Positions 10,604 through 21,820 of a stretch of 64,000 nt of DNA are shown one piece after another (position 1 is the stretch's first letter; each line of letters begins with the position of its first letter). The notes beneath the pieces are model-generated. The model worked only from the letters and a program-made list of their open reading frames with translations. It made no database searches and was not told the origin of the DNA. Location: positions 429,824 through 493,823 of the forward strand of contig JASBNA010000034.1 of assembly GCA_038087015.1 (NCBI GenBank), read 5' to 3'. The DNA comes from Cerrena zonata (Eukaryota; Basidiomycota; Agaricomycetes; Polyporales; Cerrenaceae). The translations under genes and the position numbers were made by a program.

Positions 10604-12070
10604 TTAACGCGGAGGCGGAGGACTCAAATAAGTATCGGGTTCCCTTCGTGTTTGTGGGGTAGATATTGCGGAATAGGCAGATGGATAGCCTCGCGTATTC
10701 TGTGTCGGCGGCGGGGTGGCATAATGATAACTATACGTAATGGAGTGGGCACCTAGGCCATGAGACGAGGCACCTGGAGAAGGCAATCCACCAATACTTG
10801 TTCCTGTACCAGGTGTTCGTAAAGGTCGAATGGCAGTTGCCCCTTCAGAAGCTGCACGAGAGAACGTGCGAAATGTATAGGGTGACGCAGTAAGTGTAAG
10901 CCGATTATTCGCCTCCGAAGGTGCGTATGTGGATTGCCCATAATAAGTGGATAGTGCCGACTGGGTGGGAGTAGGTGGGATGGTTTGTATCATTAGTTGG
11001 GGGATAGGTGCAGAGACAGGAAGATCCGCAACATCGTCTCCGTGCTTTTCCTTTCGCGGTTTGGGCGTATACCACGATACTGGAGGGCCAGGGGGTCGTT
11101 TTCGACCTCGACTTGAATCGAGCTCTGGGGTGTAATCGTCAGTGATTTGGATATTCATCCAGGGAAGATTGATGATATCTGTGAATAGACGATGTATACG
11201 GTCGGCATAGCTTGCAAAAGATGTATCTTCGGGGTTTGTGAAGGGATAAGGTGTTTGCGTCTTCTCGTAGTCAGCGAGTTCACCTCGTTGAACCTGGATA
11301 GGACTACTCGTAAGAGATGGAGCAGGGGAATCGCCGTGGTGCACGGCAGTAGTACCATCGTCAACTGGATCCTGATAATTTGACACGGGGTTCGTACTTG
11401 ATGTAGTCCTAGGGTTATCCTCTGGAGGCTCAGGAACCTCTGGGATCGGCATCGAAACGGGCTGAACATATGGGGTGGAGGTATCATTCGGTTGAAGTGA
11501 GATCCTGGATGTTCGAACACTCGGCGAGGAAGAGTAATATGATACTCTTGGAGAATTAAACACCGTCCCTGTTGGTCCATCTGGTTCGTACCCGGGCTGC
11601 GGTGTATGTATAGTACCTCGCGGATTGTTTTTGACCATAGCGTTTGGAATATGCTTCAGGGTAGAGACAAACCCCCCAATGAAGTTTCCAAATCTTGATC
11701 GAGTGGGTGGTTGTAGCGGAGGGGGTATAACACCTTGCTCAATATCTGGTAGTCGATTATCGGCAATAGGCTCCTGAATCGTGTGCCGACTGGGAGTTCG
11801 TTCGCGTACATCCTCCTCTGCATCCTCCGGCCCAATATCTCCATACATATCATCTATATCCTGCTCCATAATCGTCCCACCGGGCGGCACAGATGGAGAT
11901 CCTACGATGGGTGCCAATGCTGGTGTCCATGTCTGATACGGATTATATGCTGGAGACATTAGCTGAGGGTCGTGTGTGGAGGTACTGGGTCCTGAGGCGG
12001 GGTCGTTATCAAAGTAAGAATCAGCATGTCGCATATATCGCGGATTGTTATAGCTGCCATGGTCCGCCAT
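10604..12070 (-). CDS. Disordered Pro/Ser/Thr-rich protein, unknown function
   Basis: A single uninterrupted 488-codon frame, unusual among these intron-rich genes. Most of it is low-complexity and probably disordered, rich in Pro, Ser, Thr and Tyr, with an acidic stretch (EQDIDDMYGDIGPEDAEEDV) near residue 75. Two short segments look structured and may be conserved: FGNFIGGFVSTLKHIPNAM at about 130, and a block around 290-340 with RIHRLFTDIINLPWMNIQIT and then RGRKRPPGPPVSWYTPKP. There is no signal peptide or membrane helix. It ends in PPPPR. It lies between a DUF6533 gene and a membrane-anchored VIT/VWA gene on the same strand as the latter. I do not recognise the family; a scaffold role is guesswork. 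Confidence 0.75.
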   Translation of the reverse strand: MADHGSYNNPRYMRHADSYFDNDPASGPSTSTHDPQLMSPAYNPYQTWTPALAPIVGSPSVPPGGTIMEQDIDDMYGDIGPEDAEEDVRERTPSRHTIQEPIADNRLPDIEQGVIPPPLQPPTRSRFGNFIGGFVSTLKHIPNAMVKNNPRGTIHTPQPGYEPDGPTGTVFNSPRVSYYSSSPSVRTSRISLQPNDTSTPYVQPVSMPIPEVPEPPEDNPRTTSSTNPVSNYQDPVDDGTTAVHHGDSPAPSLTSSPIQVQRGELADYEKTQTPYPFTNPEDTSFASYADRIHRLFTDIINLPWMNIQITDDYTPELDSSRGRKRPPGPPVSWYTPKPRKEKHGDDVADLPVSAPIPQLMIQTIPPTPTQSALSTYYGQSTYAPSEANNRLTLTASPYTFRTFSRAASEGATAIRPLRTPGTGTSIGGLPSPGASSHGLGAHSITYSYHYATPPPTQNTRGYPSAYSAISTPQTRREPDTYLSPPPPR

Positions 12071-12413
12071 GACAAGAGGAACTTTCAGAGAGAGATCTGG
12101 ATAGGCTGCGTATCACAGTATTCGGGCGTCGATTTCCGTACACGTGTTGTGAACACGTCGGACAGGATTTCAAGCACTGAGTCTGGGTAATGTGCCAAAA
12201 GATGAGAACAGCCAATAGTCAGAAGAGAGACGTTATGTATTGCAGGTAGAAGACAAGAGCGTTGTCAACAGTACTAATAACAATGACATTCGGCTGAGTG
12301 AACTCGAGATTTGGAAACGGATCAAAACATCATTAAATAGCTCTCGCTAGAATAGGAAAGTCTAGTAATCGCAAGAAAGGCTATCGTACAAACATCATAG
12401 CTCGGTATTTCTT
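12071..12413. other. Intergenic
   Basis: Promoter region of the disordered-protein gene and 3' flank of the VIT/VWA gene. No motif identified. Confidence 0.3.
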
Positions 12414-15400
12414 TTAATCGGATCGATGAGCTCGATATAGAGCCAGAGTTATCAGTATAACGCTCCACCAATACATCAACACAGCCGAGAACATGATCCA
12501 GACTGCATTACCGACGTGAACTGTAACACCTCCACTCTGCACTGCGTTAGTCCTGTTTCTAGCCACGATGACCACAGCTACATCGGCAGCAAAAGCAATG
12601 CTACTGACAACAGTGGTCAGAATGACGAGGAGCAAGTACAGTACGGCTCTTCTCTTGGTCCTCATGATGATTAAGGGCACGTAAATTGTAGGGTATGCTA
12701 ATGCGACAGCAATTGGATGAAGTATGAGGACTTTCATCAACCGGTGTGGCATGATTCCAGAGAGTTCAGGATGTCCTACAGCCTCGAACAGGCCTGGAGG
12801 AATTGAATAGAATGTGTGAGTGACAGAGCAGGACCCATTTAGCTTGTTACCAATGAATGGGACATTTGATAGCCCTTCGACGCAAACTCCCCATAACCCG
12901 AAATGGAATTCCTTGGCTTTGCTTCCTTGACAGTCGATTTTGACTACAAAGATAGGTACGTCCTTCAGGATAGAAGAGGACAGAGAAGCAATGAGCAGTA
13001 GAATGAAGGGAATGATGAGTGATATGAATGCACAAGCGTGTAGTACGAGCTTCCGTCTTGACAGCGTTGACGAAGGGCGCTCTAGATCAGATTCCTTCGA
13101 CTCGGCCTTGCCGTCTTCGTCTTCATCCTTGGCAACGCTAACTATTGCTAGAGCACTCGAGTCAGGAGCGGACCTATTCAAGGTGGCGTTTGCTAAACGT
13201 AGGATCTCGTCAAAGTCATCTCCGGACGCAGCAGCTATCCTATGTCCGAACTTCATAGAGTCTGGAACGAATAATTGTAGATAATTGGGCTGATCCCTAA
13301 GGCGAGTTCTCAAATACGTGATGGCCAAAGCAGTCCACCACAGTCTTTCATCCAACAGGGAATTATTGTTAGAGTCAAAAGGATGTTGTCCAACAATTTG
13401 CGTGAATTGTGGACTGAGTCCCCACGACCCGTCGGCCGAGCGTAGTTGGATGAGACGTTGTGCGTCAGCGTCGATGGGTGATGAAGGAGTGTTATCTACC
13501 GGGACCAGATCGGCTGGAGCCGTGTGTGCAGGATCGTAGCTAATGACCATGTGGGGATCTGGATCTGAGGGAGCGGCTGTGACCGTGGTTCCCATTGCTC
13601 TCACAGGTGAGGAGGAGGATGCAAGGGGTGCATCTCTTTGCATCGGGGTAGCGGGTGATACTTGGGAACCCTGACCTGCACGATCGCGGACAGCAGTAGG
13701 TCTTTGGGTAATAACTGGGCTAGCGGAGGTAACGGATATGTTATGCGGACCTGGTGTTAAGCTCGCGCCAGAATCTATTTGAGTCATGAACGGAGGGCTT
13801 GAAATACTGGACTGATTAGAAGGTAGTGGATTTCGACGAGAGCTGAAAAGAGGCGTGACAGACGAAAGACGGAAGTTGTGTCGATATTTTCCACTAGAAT
13901 GAGATTTCTTCAGGGGAGGCGAAGGAGAAGGCGGCTTCTCAAACGTCTCCACTGGTGCAAATCTCGTGAATCGGGTCACCAGTTGATGCTGTTGGGCTAG
14001 TTGTACAACAGCATCCCGGTCAGAGTCTGGAATTCCGCCTTGGGGTTCCGCATCTCTTTCCTTGTCAGCAATGATTCGACGAGCAGCGGTATTATGGAGA
14101 AGTGGAAACCGTATCCAATCGAGCCACTGGATCTCGGTAACGGGGACTTTGTATTCCACGAAATCGCCTAACCCGTCTTTCTGGCCCTTCACGATGACAT
14201 ACTCTGGGATTACAAAGTCATGGTATCGTATAAGAGCGCATGCTATGAGTGCCGTTCGTCCGGGATAAAGGTCGGGAACTGCGTTGGGCACCTGTTGGAA
14301 TATAGCACCATGTAGGCCGGCATCGCGGGGAAGTCCCCAGTCAATAGTGACGTTTCGTAACACAAAGGTGCGACCAATGTGGAATAGCCTTCCGAATTCT
14401 CCCATGATGCTGCTTGCATTTGTGACCATGGCACATTCACCACGACCGGCACGAGCTATACCTCTACAGGTTTCCTCCATTTTCGGTGACGAGCACTCTA
14501 TTCCAAGAGTAAACACTCGTAACAAGGCAATGGGCGTTGATTGTGAGACGGCATTCGAGACAAGATCTATGATGACTTCGGCTGTGTTGTCGGTAGGCTA
14601 AAGATCGGATTGAAAATATGACATGAACAGATAGAGCAGCTGGGCTTACCCCACCATCGGTGAGAAGGAAAATCGACGTAGGAACATTGAAATTTCTAGA
14701 GGGTAATATGTTACTTAGAGCGCCATACATACTCGTGCCTCCAAGATCAGCATTCATAGATCCAACCTGTTGGACCTAGGAAACTATAAGTGTGAAATAA
14801 CACCAATATTGCGACCTGTAACTCACTGCAGACTGAAGTGTTTTTTCTGTCCGGGGAAAACTATGAGAGAAGATGGAATGACATGTGCTTCCAAAGCTAA
14901 AGACGTTAAAGGTTGTATCTTCAAGTGGTAAAGCGTGAAGGAGCATGTTGAGAGTGTTCCTTGCTTGTAAGATACGACTCCCTGTCATGCTTCCGCTTCT
15001 ATCGATGATAAAAATGTATTCCTGCGATTGTCTTGTTTCGGAAAGAAACTGCGGGACGAAGGTAAGATGCATTGCGACCGAATGAGGGTCGTCCAATCTC
15101 CTTTCAGCAAAACACCTAGAGGTGTCGTTCGGGGCACTTGTTTGAATAACTAGAGCAAAGTTATTCTCCATGAATGTAGTAGAGGTATACTTAACGATCG
15201 CCTGCCCATCCCCAGGAGACGGCAAAAGAGTAGTGTCGGATGCATGGTTCACACTATACACCCTAAGCGACCTTTTCGTTGCCATTTGAATACGGGTTAG
15301 TATATGTACTCGAGGGGAGCCCAGGGTGCCTGGAGAAGCAGAGCTGGAGTCTCCTTGAGTAAGATACGTTGATCCAATATACGCAGGAACTTCGATCCGA

Positions 15401-15968
15401 GTTTCGCTTTCCTCAGTGTCGAGCTCACAAACGTACTATCAGAGAGCTGTTAGCAAGCAGAATATAGTTTGTTAAGAGAGACTGACCGTAAGCTCAACTT
15501 CGAGCGTCTGTGCGATATTGGTCTTCCCTAATGATACAACGAATGCTTTGGCAAGTATCAGATACGAACAACAAAGACCAAAGATCAAATACCGTTTTCG
15601 ACAAAGAAAGGGGCTCTTGTGTCCGAATGTAGAGCATGTCCTTGGTTTAATTCCATGACCACAGCAGTAACAGATCTCCCATCCAACCCAGATATCTTGA
15701 ATTTACAGATATTGCTGCGAGGTGGCAATGGAAAAACATAATATGATTGGGCGAGAGGGGGGGCGGGGTCCAGGGCTGGAGCGAAAATCTGTTTGAACGA
15801 GATAACCGCGGAAGCTACATGGTGATCAGTGTCCAGCTGAGAGTACGAACTAATCGTGTGGAACTCACTGTCTATTGCAGAGATCTGTATTGTTACAGAA
15901 CGGAGAGTAACAGGTGCGAACTCCCCAGCAGAGGCTTCGTAAACAATACCGTGAAATGAGCGAGACAT
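12414..15968 (-). CDS. VIT/VWA protein fused to a SUR7/PalI-like four-helix membrane domain (gene B)
   Basis: Six exons encode about 1,100 residues. Start MSRSFHGIVYEAS. The VIT domain occupies about residues 1-130, interrupted by introns at the same places as in the other copies (one exon is again 59 bases). A VWA domain carries the MIDAS motif DRSGS. After a long Ser/Pro linker comes the shared C-terminal module (LRSADGSW, RLWWTALAITYLRTRL). The same frame then continues for about 215 residues with four hydrophobic helices. Between helices 1 and 2 lies a claudin/SUR7-type signature FGLWGVC with a second Cys (NGSCS). VLILHPIA, DVAVVIVARNR and GNAVWIMFSAV match the later helices of the SUR7/PalI family, known for plasma-membrane domains and pH signalling. 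Membrane anchoring of the VWA part is inference; the fusion itself is read directly from one open frame. Confidence 0.85.
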
Positions 15969-16353
15969 CTTCAAGTAGGTGGTCCTGGGAGGACCGCGGA
16001 TGATGACTCCTACACTTATACCGTCAAGTCAGTTCGAAACCCTATTACCATACTAAAAATAACGATGTCAGGTGCATGAAGCTGATCATCTTAATGGAAT
16101 AGACTGGCAGCACGAGGCTGGTAAGAATAGCTGTATGTGGCAGCCAAGAATTAGCAGAGTCAATTTGGATAACGGTGTGGATTCGGAGACTGGCATCTTG
16201 TACTGTACATGGCAAACTGGAACAACAAACCTTACATACGAGATTCTCAAACTGGAAAAGACAATATTTGTATTCCATTTGGGTTGTGAAGAAAATGGGA
16301 GAGTTCAAGAACAGGAGGCCGAACCTAAAAGTGGAACGTGGGCATCACGCAGT
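15969..16353. other. Spacer between two VIT/VWA genes, duplicated elsewhere
   Basis: Non-coding spacer whose reverse complement aligns with 47497-47859. Shared anchors include CCTCCCAGGACCACC just before the ATG, and CTCGTGCTGCCAGTCTATTCC. It contains the promoter of gene B. Confidence 0.6.
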
Positions 16354-19145
16354 TCATTTGAGTGCTTCCTTTGCCTGCGTGAGCAAAGAATCAAGGTCGA
16401 CGTCTGCGGGTAGCCCAGTTTCAGTAATGAAATCCGTAGCCTTCTCGACTAGACCGTCCAAAAGCTCTGGTTGATTCGTCAGATGGATTCGGAGATAGGC
16501 AATGGCCAAGATGGTTGCCCAAATCAATTTGCTAATGTTCAGCGATTGATACTTCTCAGCAGCTTGCTTTCCGATAATCTTAATAAAGGAATCGTCCATG
16601 GGAAATGAGCCATCGAATGACTGGAGACGGATGAGATCGAATGGAGGATTGGATACCGAGTTTGACGTTGGTGACGATGGTGTTGAACTGTTATCAGCTC
16701 CCGTCCCCGTCACTTGATGAGACGATCCTTCTCGGGATTTCGTTGATAAGGGTAACCTTGAAAAAATCCCACCAATTACGGCACCGATCGACCTCCTCTT
16801 TCTACTGGCACGATTGTACTGTACCGAAGCAGAAGTATGTTGCATAGGTGCAGAATACATGATACCAGCAGGTGGTGACGAGAACGCTGGGCCAGAGGTG
16901 AATGAGGTGCTAGGATCATAAGATGCAGTGAACGATTCAGTGAATGACTGATGGGGGTTGGAAGCTTGACGCGGCACCGCCCTTGGTCCCCTAGAGCCAT
17001 ACTCTTCCTGACTATAGAAAGAAGGATCCATATCCATGTCACATCTATCTTGAGATTCGAGCGAAGGCACTTCATCATACCCTGGCGGTAAAACATCCTT
17101 CTCCTTTTCGACTGCGATGAATGAGGTATACCGGCTTGCAAGCTGGAACTTAGTTCCTAGCTCAACAATGCGCCTCTCTTTGCTCGCTTGGGCAATTACT
17201 TCTCCGCCCTTGTTGTCCTCCAGCTCGGTGATGAGACGCTTAGCGGCAAGTGTATGAATCAATGGCGCAGTCCCGACGTCCGCGACTACTTCAACTATGG
17301 GAATCTTGAACTCAACATCCTCGCCATAACCATCTCGCTGACCACGAACAATCACTTCCTTGGGAAGTCTGTGTTGTCCTTGTATAAGCGCAAATGCAAT
17401 AAACCGAAGTCCGGGGTAAAGTGCGTCGATCTTATGAGGAACCTGTTGGATATTCCCGGCAGCAGTGCCAGAATGTTCGCCCCAATGACAAGTGACGTTA
17501 CGGATGAGGGATGCTTTTGCTGCATTCACCAGCTTGGCGCATTTCCCTAAGATGTCTTCTGTGGTCGCGGCCATCAGGCAAATACCATTACCACTTCGTG
17601 CGATACCTTCGCACATGGCGGACGAAGCTGTTGAACCGATCCCAAGGGTGAATACTCGTAAACGAGCCTTGTCAATCGCATGTCTCGACACAAGGGCGAG
17701 AGAGGCATCGATATTATACGACTGTTAAACTTATGAGCGATGTTTGACAAGCTGAACGAGTGTAGTTACCTCTCCATCAGTCAGTACAAACACGGATGTC
17801 GGAATAGTGGTGCTGCGAGATTCTAACACTTGTGTCAGAGCTGGTAGTATCTCCGTCCCACCGAGATCTGCACGCATAGTAGTGATATAGTTCTCCTACA
17901 TCAAGGATAAGTGAATATCGGAGATTGCAGCCTTCAATATGGCATACCGCATAACGGAGATTCCCTTCGTCGTATGTTCTGCTGGATTTAAACAGAGAGG
18001 TACAAGTAGTCCCAAACCTGAAGATGTTGAACAACGTTCCATTCCGAGGGAGACTCTTCAACAATGCGGACAAGCTCTGGCTTGCCGTCACAATCCTACT
18101 TCCATTCATGCTCCCGCTGCAATCCACGAGGAAGATGTACTCTTGAGAGGGAAGCGGCGGGAAACTGAATCTGGGAACAACCGTGAGCTGGACCGCAAAG
18201 GAGTCTTTCTGGCTTGGGTGTCGTTCTATAAACCCTCGAGCACTCTCTAGACCATCAGCGTCCACAAGCATTACGAAATCCTCTTGTAGAAATATCCGCG
18301 ATTCGTACAACACGGATGCTTGATTGGGTGTATTCTGTTTTCCTTTGCCGGATGTCAATTTCAGCTGAGAATGAGTGGGACTAGTGACCTTCTTGATAGC
18401 GCCTTGCGTTCGGATTGTGGCCTTGATTGTAACTCGAGTAGCTCGATCGGCTTGGAATGCGGTACTTATGGCTGATGGTGTATCTCCGTATCGCGAGCCC
18501 ACATACATGGGAAGTTGGAATCGGATACGATCTTTGGCATCATCATCCATTAAGTCTAGGACATACTGCACGACTTGAGTAAGAACCTTGCTTGAAGTAC
18601 CTGCAGTCAAGACTCACAGTGATAGTGGTACTGATCCTTTGATCTCCAGGGATAGGTCCGAGAGAGATTGAGAATACTGTGGAAATTCCGCACATTGAAC
18701 AGCGGTTACGGAGATTCTACCGTATACATACCATCATCCGTGGACCATTCCACTAAGCTGGTTAGCTTTCCAGCCCGAATGGCTTGCCTGTGTTCTTCTG
18801 CAGCTTGCTTACGTTCCTTAGCAACACCACGTATGATTCTGCCGTCATTTGTCCTCATTTCGAACGCACAGACAGCACTACGAGCAGGGATAGGGAACAC
18901 ATAACGAGTTTGTCGTGTACTTTGTTTGGAAGGGTTGGAGAAAGTCTGAGTGAGAGCGACTTTAGCAGTCACTGTAGGCGAAATAGCATGGGTATCATGA
19001 TTAGGTCCGTATAGCATTTAGAGAGGAACATACCATCGACCACTTCCACTTCCACTTGGGCTTTCTCCAAAGGTAGATACAATGGTGATCCAAGTTGATT
19101 GTCGTACTCAATCACTATGCCACACCGAGACGACAGCTGGGTCAT
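16354..19145 (-). CDS. VIT and VWA domain protein (gene C)
   Basis: Six exons, matching the structure of the copy at 44899-47496, give about 840 residues. The N-terminus MTQLSSRCGIVIEY starts the VIT domain (VALTQTFSN, RYVFPIPARSAVCAFEMRT, GKLTSLVEWSTDD). The VWA domain has the MIDAS motif DCSGS in EYIFLVDCSGSMNGSRI, then FVLTDGE and a conserved RVFTLGIGSTASSAMCEGIA. A variable Ser/Pro-rich linker of about 130 residues carries a short basic patch (RASRKRRS). The C-terminal module reads LIRLQSFDGSF and KLIWATILAIAYLRIHL and ends EALK. No signal peptide or membrane helix. It runs in the same direction as gene B, 385 bases downstream of it in gene order. It is about nine-tenths identical to gene D except in the linker. 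Confidence 0.88.
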
Positions 19146-19571
19146 ATTGGTGAGAGGGGTTTGTCGCGCAAGGACCTCACGGTCTAGAGTGAGAGGTTCT
19201 TTATGGCCTTCATAGCCTGGTGTACTTGGGTCACCGGGGGCGTGTATTTGGGTTCAAACTATCTGATGTTCAGGTACTTTTCCCAGCATTTCAATGGGTG
19301 TAACCGGTTCTCAAGACCTTATAATGGGTGACAGCGCGGACGGGAGATATTGGTGTTCATCAAGTATAGAGCTCAGTGGAAGAAACAAAGTAACTTATCT
19401 AGATCTGGCGGTGCAAGGCGCCAAAAAGTACTTATGCCCACGTCTGCCCACGTCCAGTGCTCTTTGTATTTGAAATCGTTTAAGTAAACATGTGCATTGT
19501 GTGTAGTATGTACAGCATATCCCCGAGACAGTGCAGCCCAAATATTTGAATCAACAACCTTCCGACCAGTA
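19146..19571. other. Intergenic
   Basis: Upstream flank of gene C and 3' flank of the laccase gene. The C-proximal 100 bases are part of the duplicated block. No other feature seen. Confidence 0.35.
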
Positions 19572-21740
19572 TCACGTATCACTTGGACTCAAAGCGTCGT
19601 ACAACGGGCACAATTGGTCCCAAGCCGCTAGAGAAACAATCAGTAAATTGACATATCTTTCCAGATACTCCGACAAGTCTCACCTGGGACAGGGTTAGCC
19701 GCTGCAGTGCTATTGATACCCTCCGCAAAGACTACTGCGAACCCTGCTTCCAAATGCCAGTCAATATGACAATGAAGGAACCATGGGCCAGGATTGTCCG
19801 TCTAGGAACCCCGGAGATTAAGGATCATTACGAACATATCAAATGCACGAGGAACATACCACAAATCGAATTGTAACTTGATCGTTGGCACCGCCAATGC
19901 TGACAACATCACGAATAGGAGCGTCATTGAAGTTGTATGTGGTTTGTCCGGCGCTGCGAACAACCCAGAAATTGTGCTGAAAGCCTGTGCGTCAGTAATG
20001 CAATATTAGGAGCGTGAATAGCCTTGGTACTTACGCCATGTAAATGGAAAGGGTGAGGACCCCCAACAGCGCCCGCAGCAGGTAAGACGATTTCTACAAC
20101 TTTGTTCTGTTCTAGTTCTATCACGCTTCCTGCTGGGAGAAGATCCTGGGCGTTGTGAGTCCCACTCAGAATTTGGAGAAGAACAGGGACCGTGGGAGGT
20201 GTGAAAGAGGCTCCATTGATTGTGAAGCGACCACCGCTCTGTGTTCACCGAAACTTAATACCATTTGGAAAAATGAAAAATGCACTACACTCACGAAGCC
20301 CAAAGCCAAATTCTTGACAATATCGGCGCCCCCGGGGAACGGTTGTCCAGGCTGTCATATACCTATAAATCTCCCTATTCATTTGATATATGTGACGAAT
20401 ATTACATACCACAGGAGTGTATTGAAGGGGTCGCATATTCGCTTCGACCAAGGGTGTAGAGTTAGGTGTTTGATCGGTCGTGGGTTCTTCACTAGCAGCT
20501 CCCACATATCGTAGTATAGCAGAGTTCAAACCCCCAAGGAAGGTGGTATTCCCGATATTAGGTTGGGCGCGGATCCAATAATTACCAACTGGTTGGTTGG
20601 CTTGCATCTACAACAACATCGTGAGAAGGATCCGGTAGCTCGGTTGAGCGGGGCTTACGACAAAGGAATAACGCTGTCCAGCAAATATCTGGATCGAGTC
20701 AACAGTCATAGATTGAGTATTAACTCCGTCCATCTCGATAACGGTCATTGGGTGGTGATCGATTGAGAAAACGAAGTTAGGGTCGCAAGAAATCGAAACT
20801 AGCCGGAACCGATATCTAAAGATACATCTCGGTCAACGATCGCCATATGAATGTGACCTGAAACGAACGAACCTCTTGTTTCGCTCTACGCTGATGACTG
20901 CCAATGGGGCGTCTGCGGGGCCGGTGGCAGAACGTCCCAGACCATTAATCAGAGTTGCATCGGATACTCTGTGATATGGATATGGAAAGTGAGGAATGGT
21001 GCGAACAGCCAAATGTGATATATCACTTACGCTACACCAACGATGCTTTGCGCAAGCGTATGGTACCAGTCAGCCAATGTGATCACAGTACTCTCTACAT
21101 TAACAGGTGTGAGGTAAATTGGGATGAATAAATCATATAAGCGACTTACCATCATCAACGTCATAGAGCTGCTTGTTAGGATCGTTTGGATCGTATACGA
21201 CAAAGGCACCACGCAGGCCATCACAGTACTGCGTAGAAAGATGGCTATGGTACCAGAATGTACCAGCTTGGTCCGGAACATCGAAATCATATAAGAAGGC
21301 GTTCCCTGACGTGATAGGACATTGAGTGACAAAAGCAGGACCGTCGGCCCAATTCGTTCCCTTCTGGAAGAATCCATGCCAGTGCTGTGCCATTTTTAAA
21401 TAAACACAACAACCTAATAATAATGAAACAAACTCACAATGGACGTCGCTTTGAGCATGCTGTGTTCAGTCAAGTCGTCAATGACATTGATCTGAAAGTT
21501 ATCTCCCTATGATCGGAGGCTATGTCGGTCGGTAAATGTTTGAGAGAGCGCGAATCTTACCTTATTGCCGCGGATGAGGGGACCAGGGAAGGTACCACCT
21601 GCGAGCACAGTGGGGCGAGTGACACCATCTGGGGCCAAGTCTTGGTTCACGATGTGCAAATCGGTGACTGGCCCTATGGCAGCATATGCGCCAGTGGCCA
21701 ATACGACGAGGAAAGGCAGCTTGCGACGATGAAGGAACAT
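19572..21740 (-). CDS. Laccase (secreted multicopper oxidase) 1
   Basis: Secreted phenol oxidase that couples one-electron oxidation of phenols to reduction of oxygen to water. A signal peptide is visible ([20 protein letters not shown]), with the mature protein starting near [12 protein letters not shown]. The four copper-binding motifs can be read across introns: L1 [16 protein letters not shown]2 [17 protein letters not shown]3 [10 protein letters not shown] and L4 [12 protein letters not shown]. The residue ten after the L4 cysteine is Phe, the type associated with high-redox-potential laccases. The gene has roughly ten exons and is about 520 residues long, the usual size. It ends [18 protein letters not shown], without the lysine-rich tail of the two other laccases here. 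A TATA box lies 73 bases upstream of the ATG. Confidence 0.92.
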
Positions 21741-21812
21741 CGGAGCGATTTGTCAGAAGAGAGTGAAGCTAGAGGAGACTCTTGCAACGAAGGATCCGAT
21801 ATTTCCTGAGGC

Positions 21813-21820
21813 TTTTATAC
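21813..21820 (-). promoter_or_regulatory. TATA box of laccase 1
   Basis: Minus-strand TATAAAAG, 73 bases upstream of the laccase start codon; laccase 2 has the same element at nearly the same distance. Confidence 0.65.

Larger units (their letters stand above)
15840..19260. repeat. Segmental duplication, copy 1 (inverted relative to 44800-47960)
   Basis: The minus strand here matches the plus strand at about 44800-47960. The match covers all of gene C, its introns, about 100 bases upstream (CTCACCAATATGACC shared at the start), the spacer after its stop codon, and the first exon of gene B. The outer limits are approximate because they were judged by eye. Confidence 0.8.

Noticed and set aside
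12940..13284. 114-codon plus-strand frame
   Set aside because: Antisense shadow of the SUR7-like domain of gene B.
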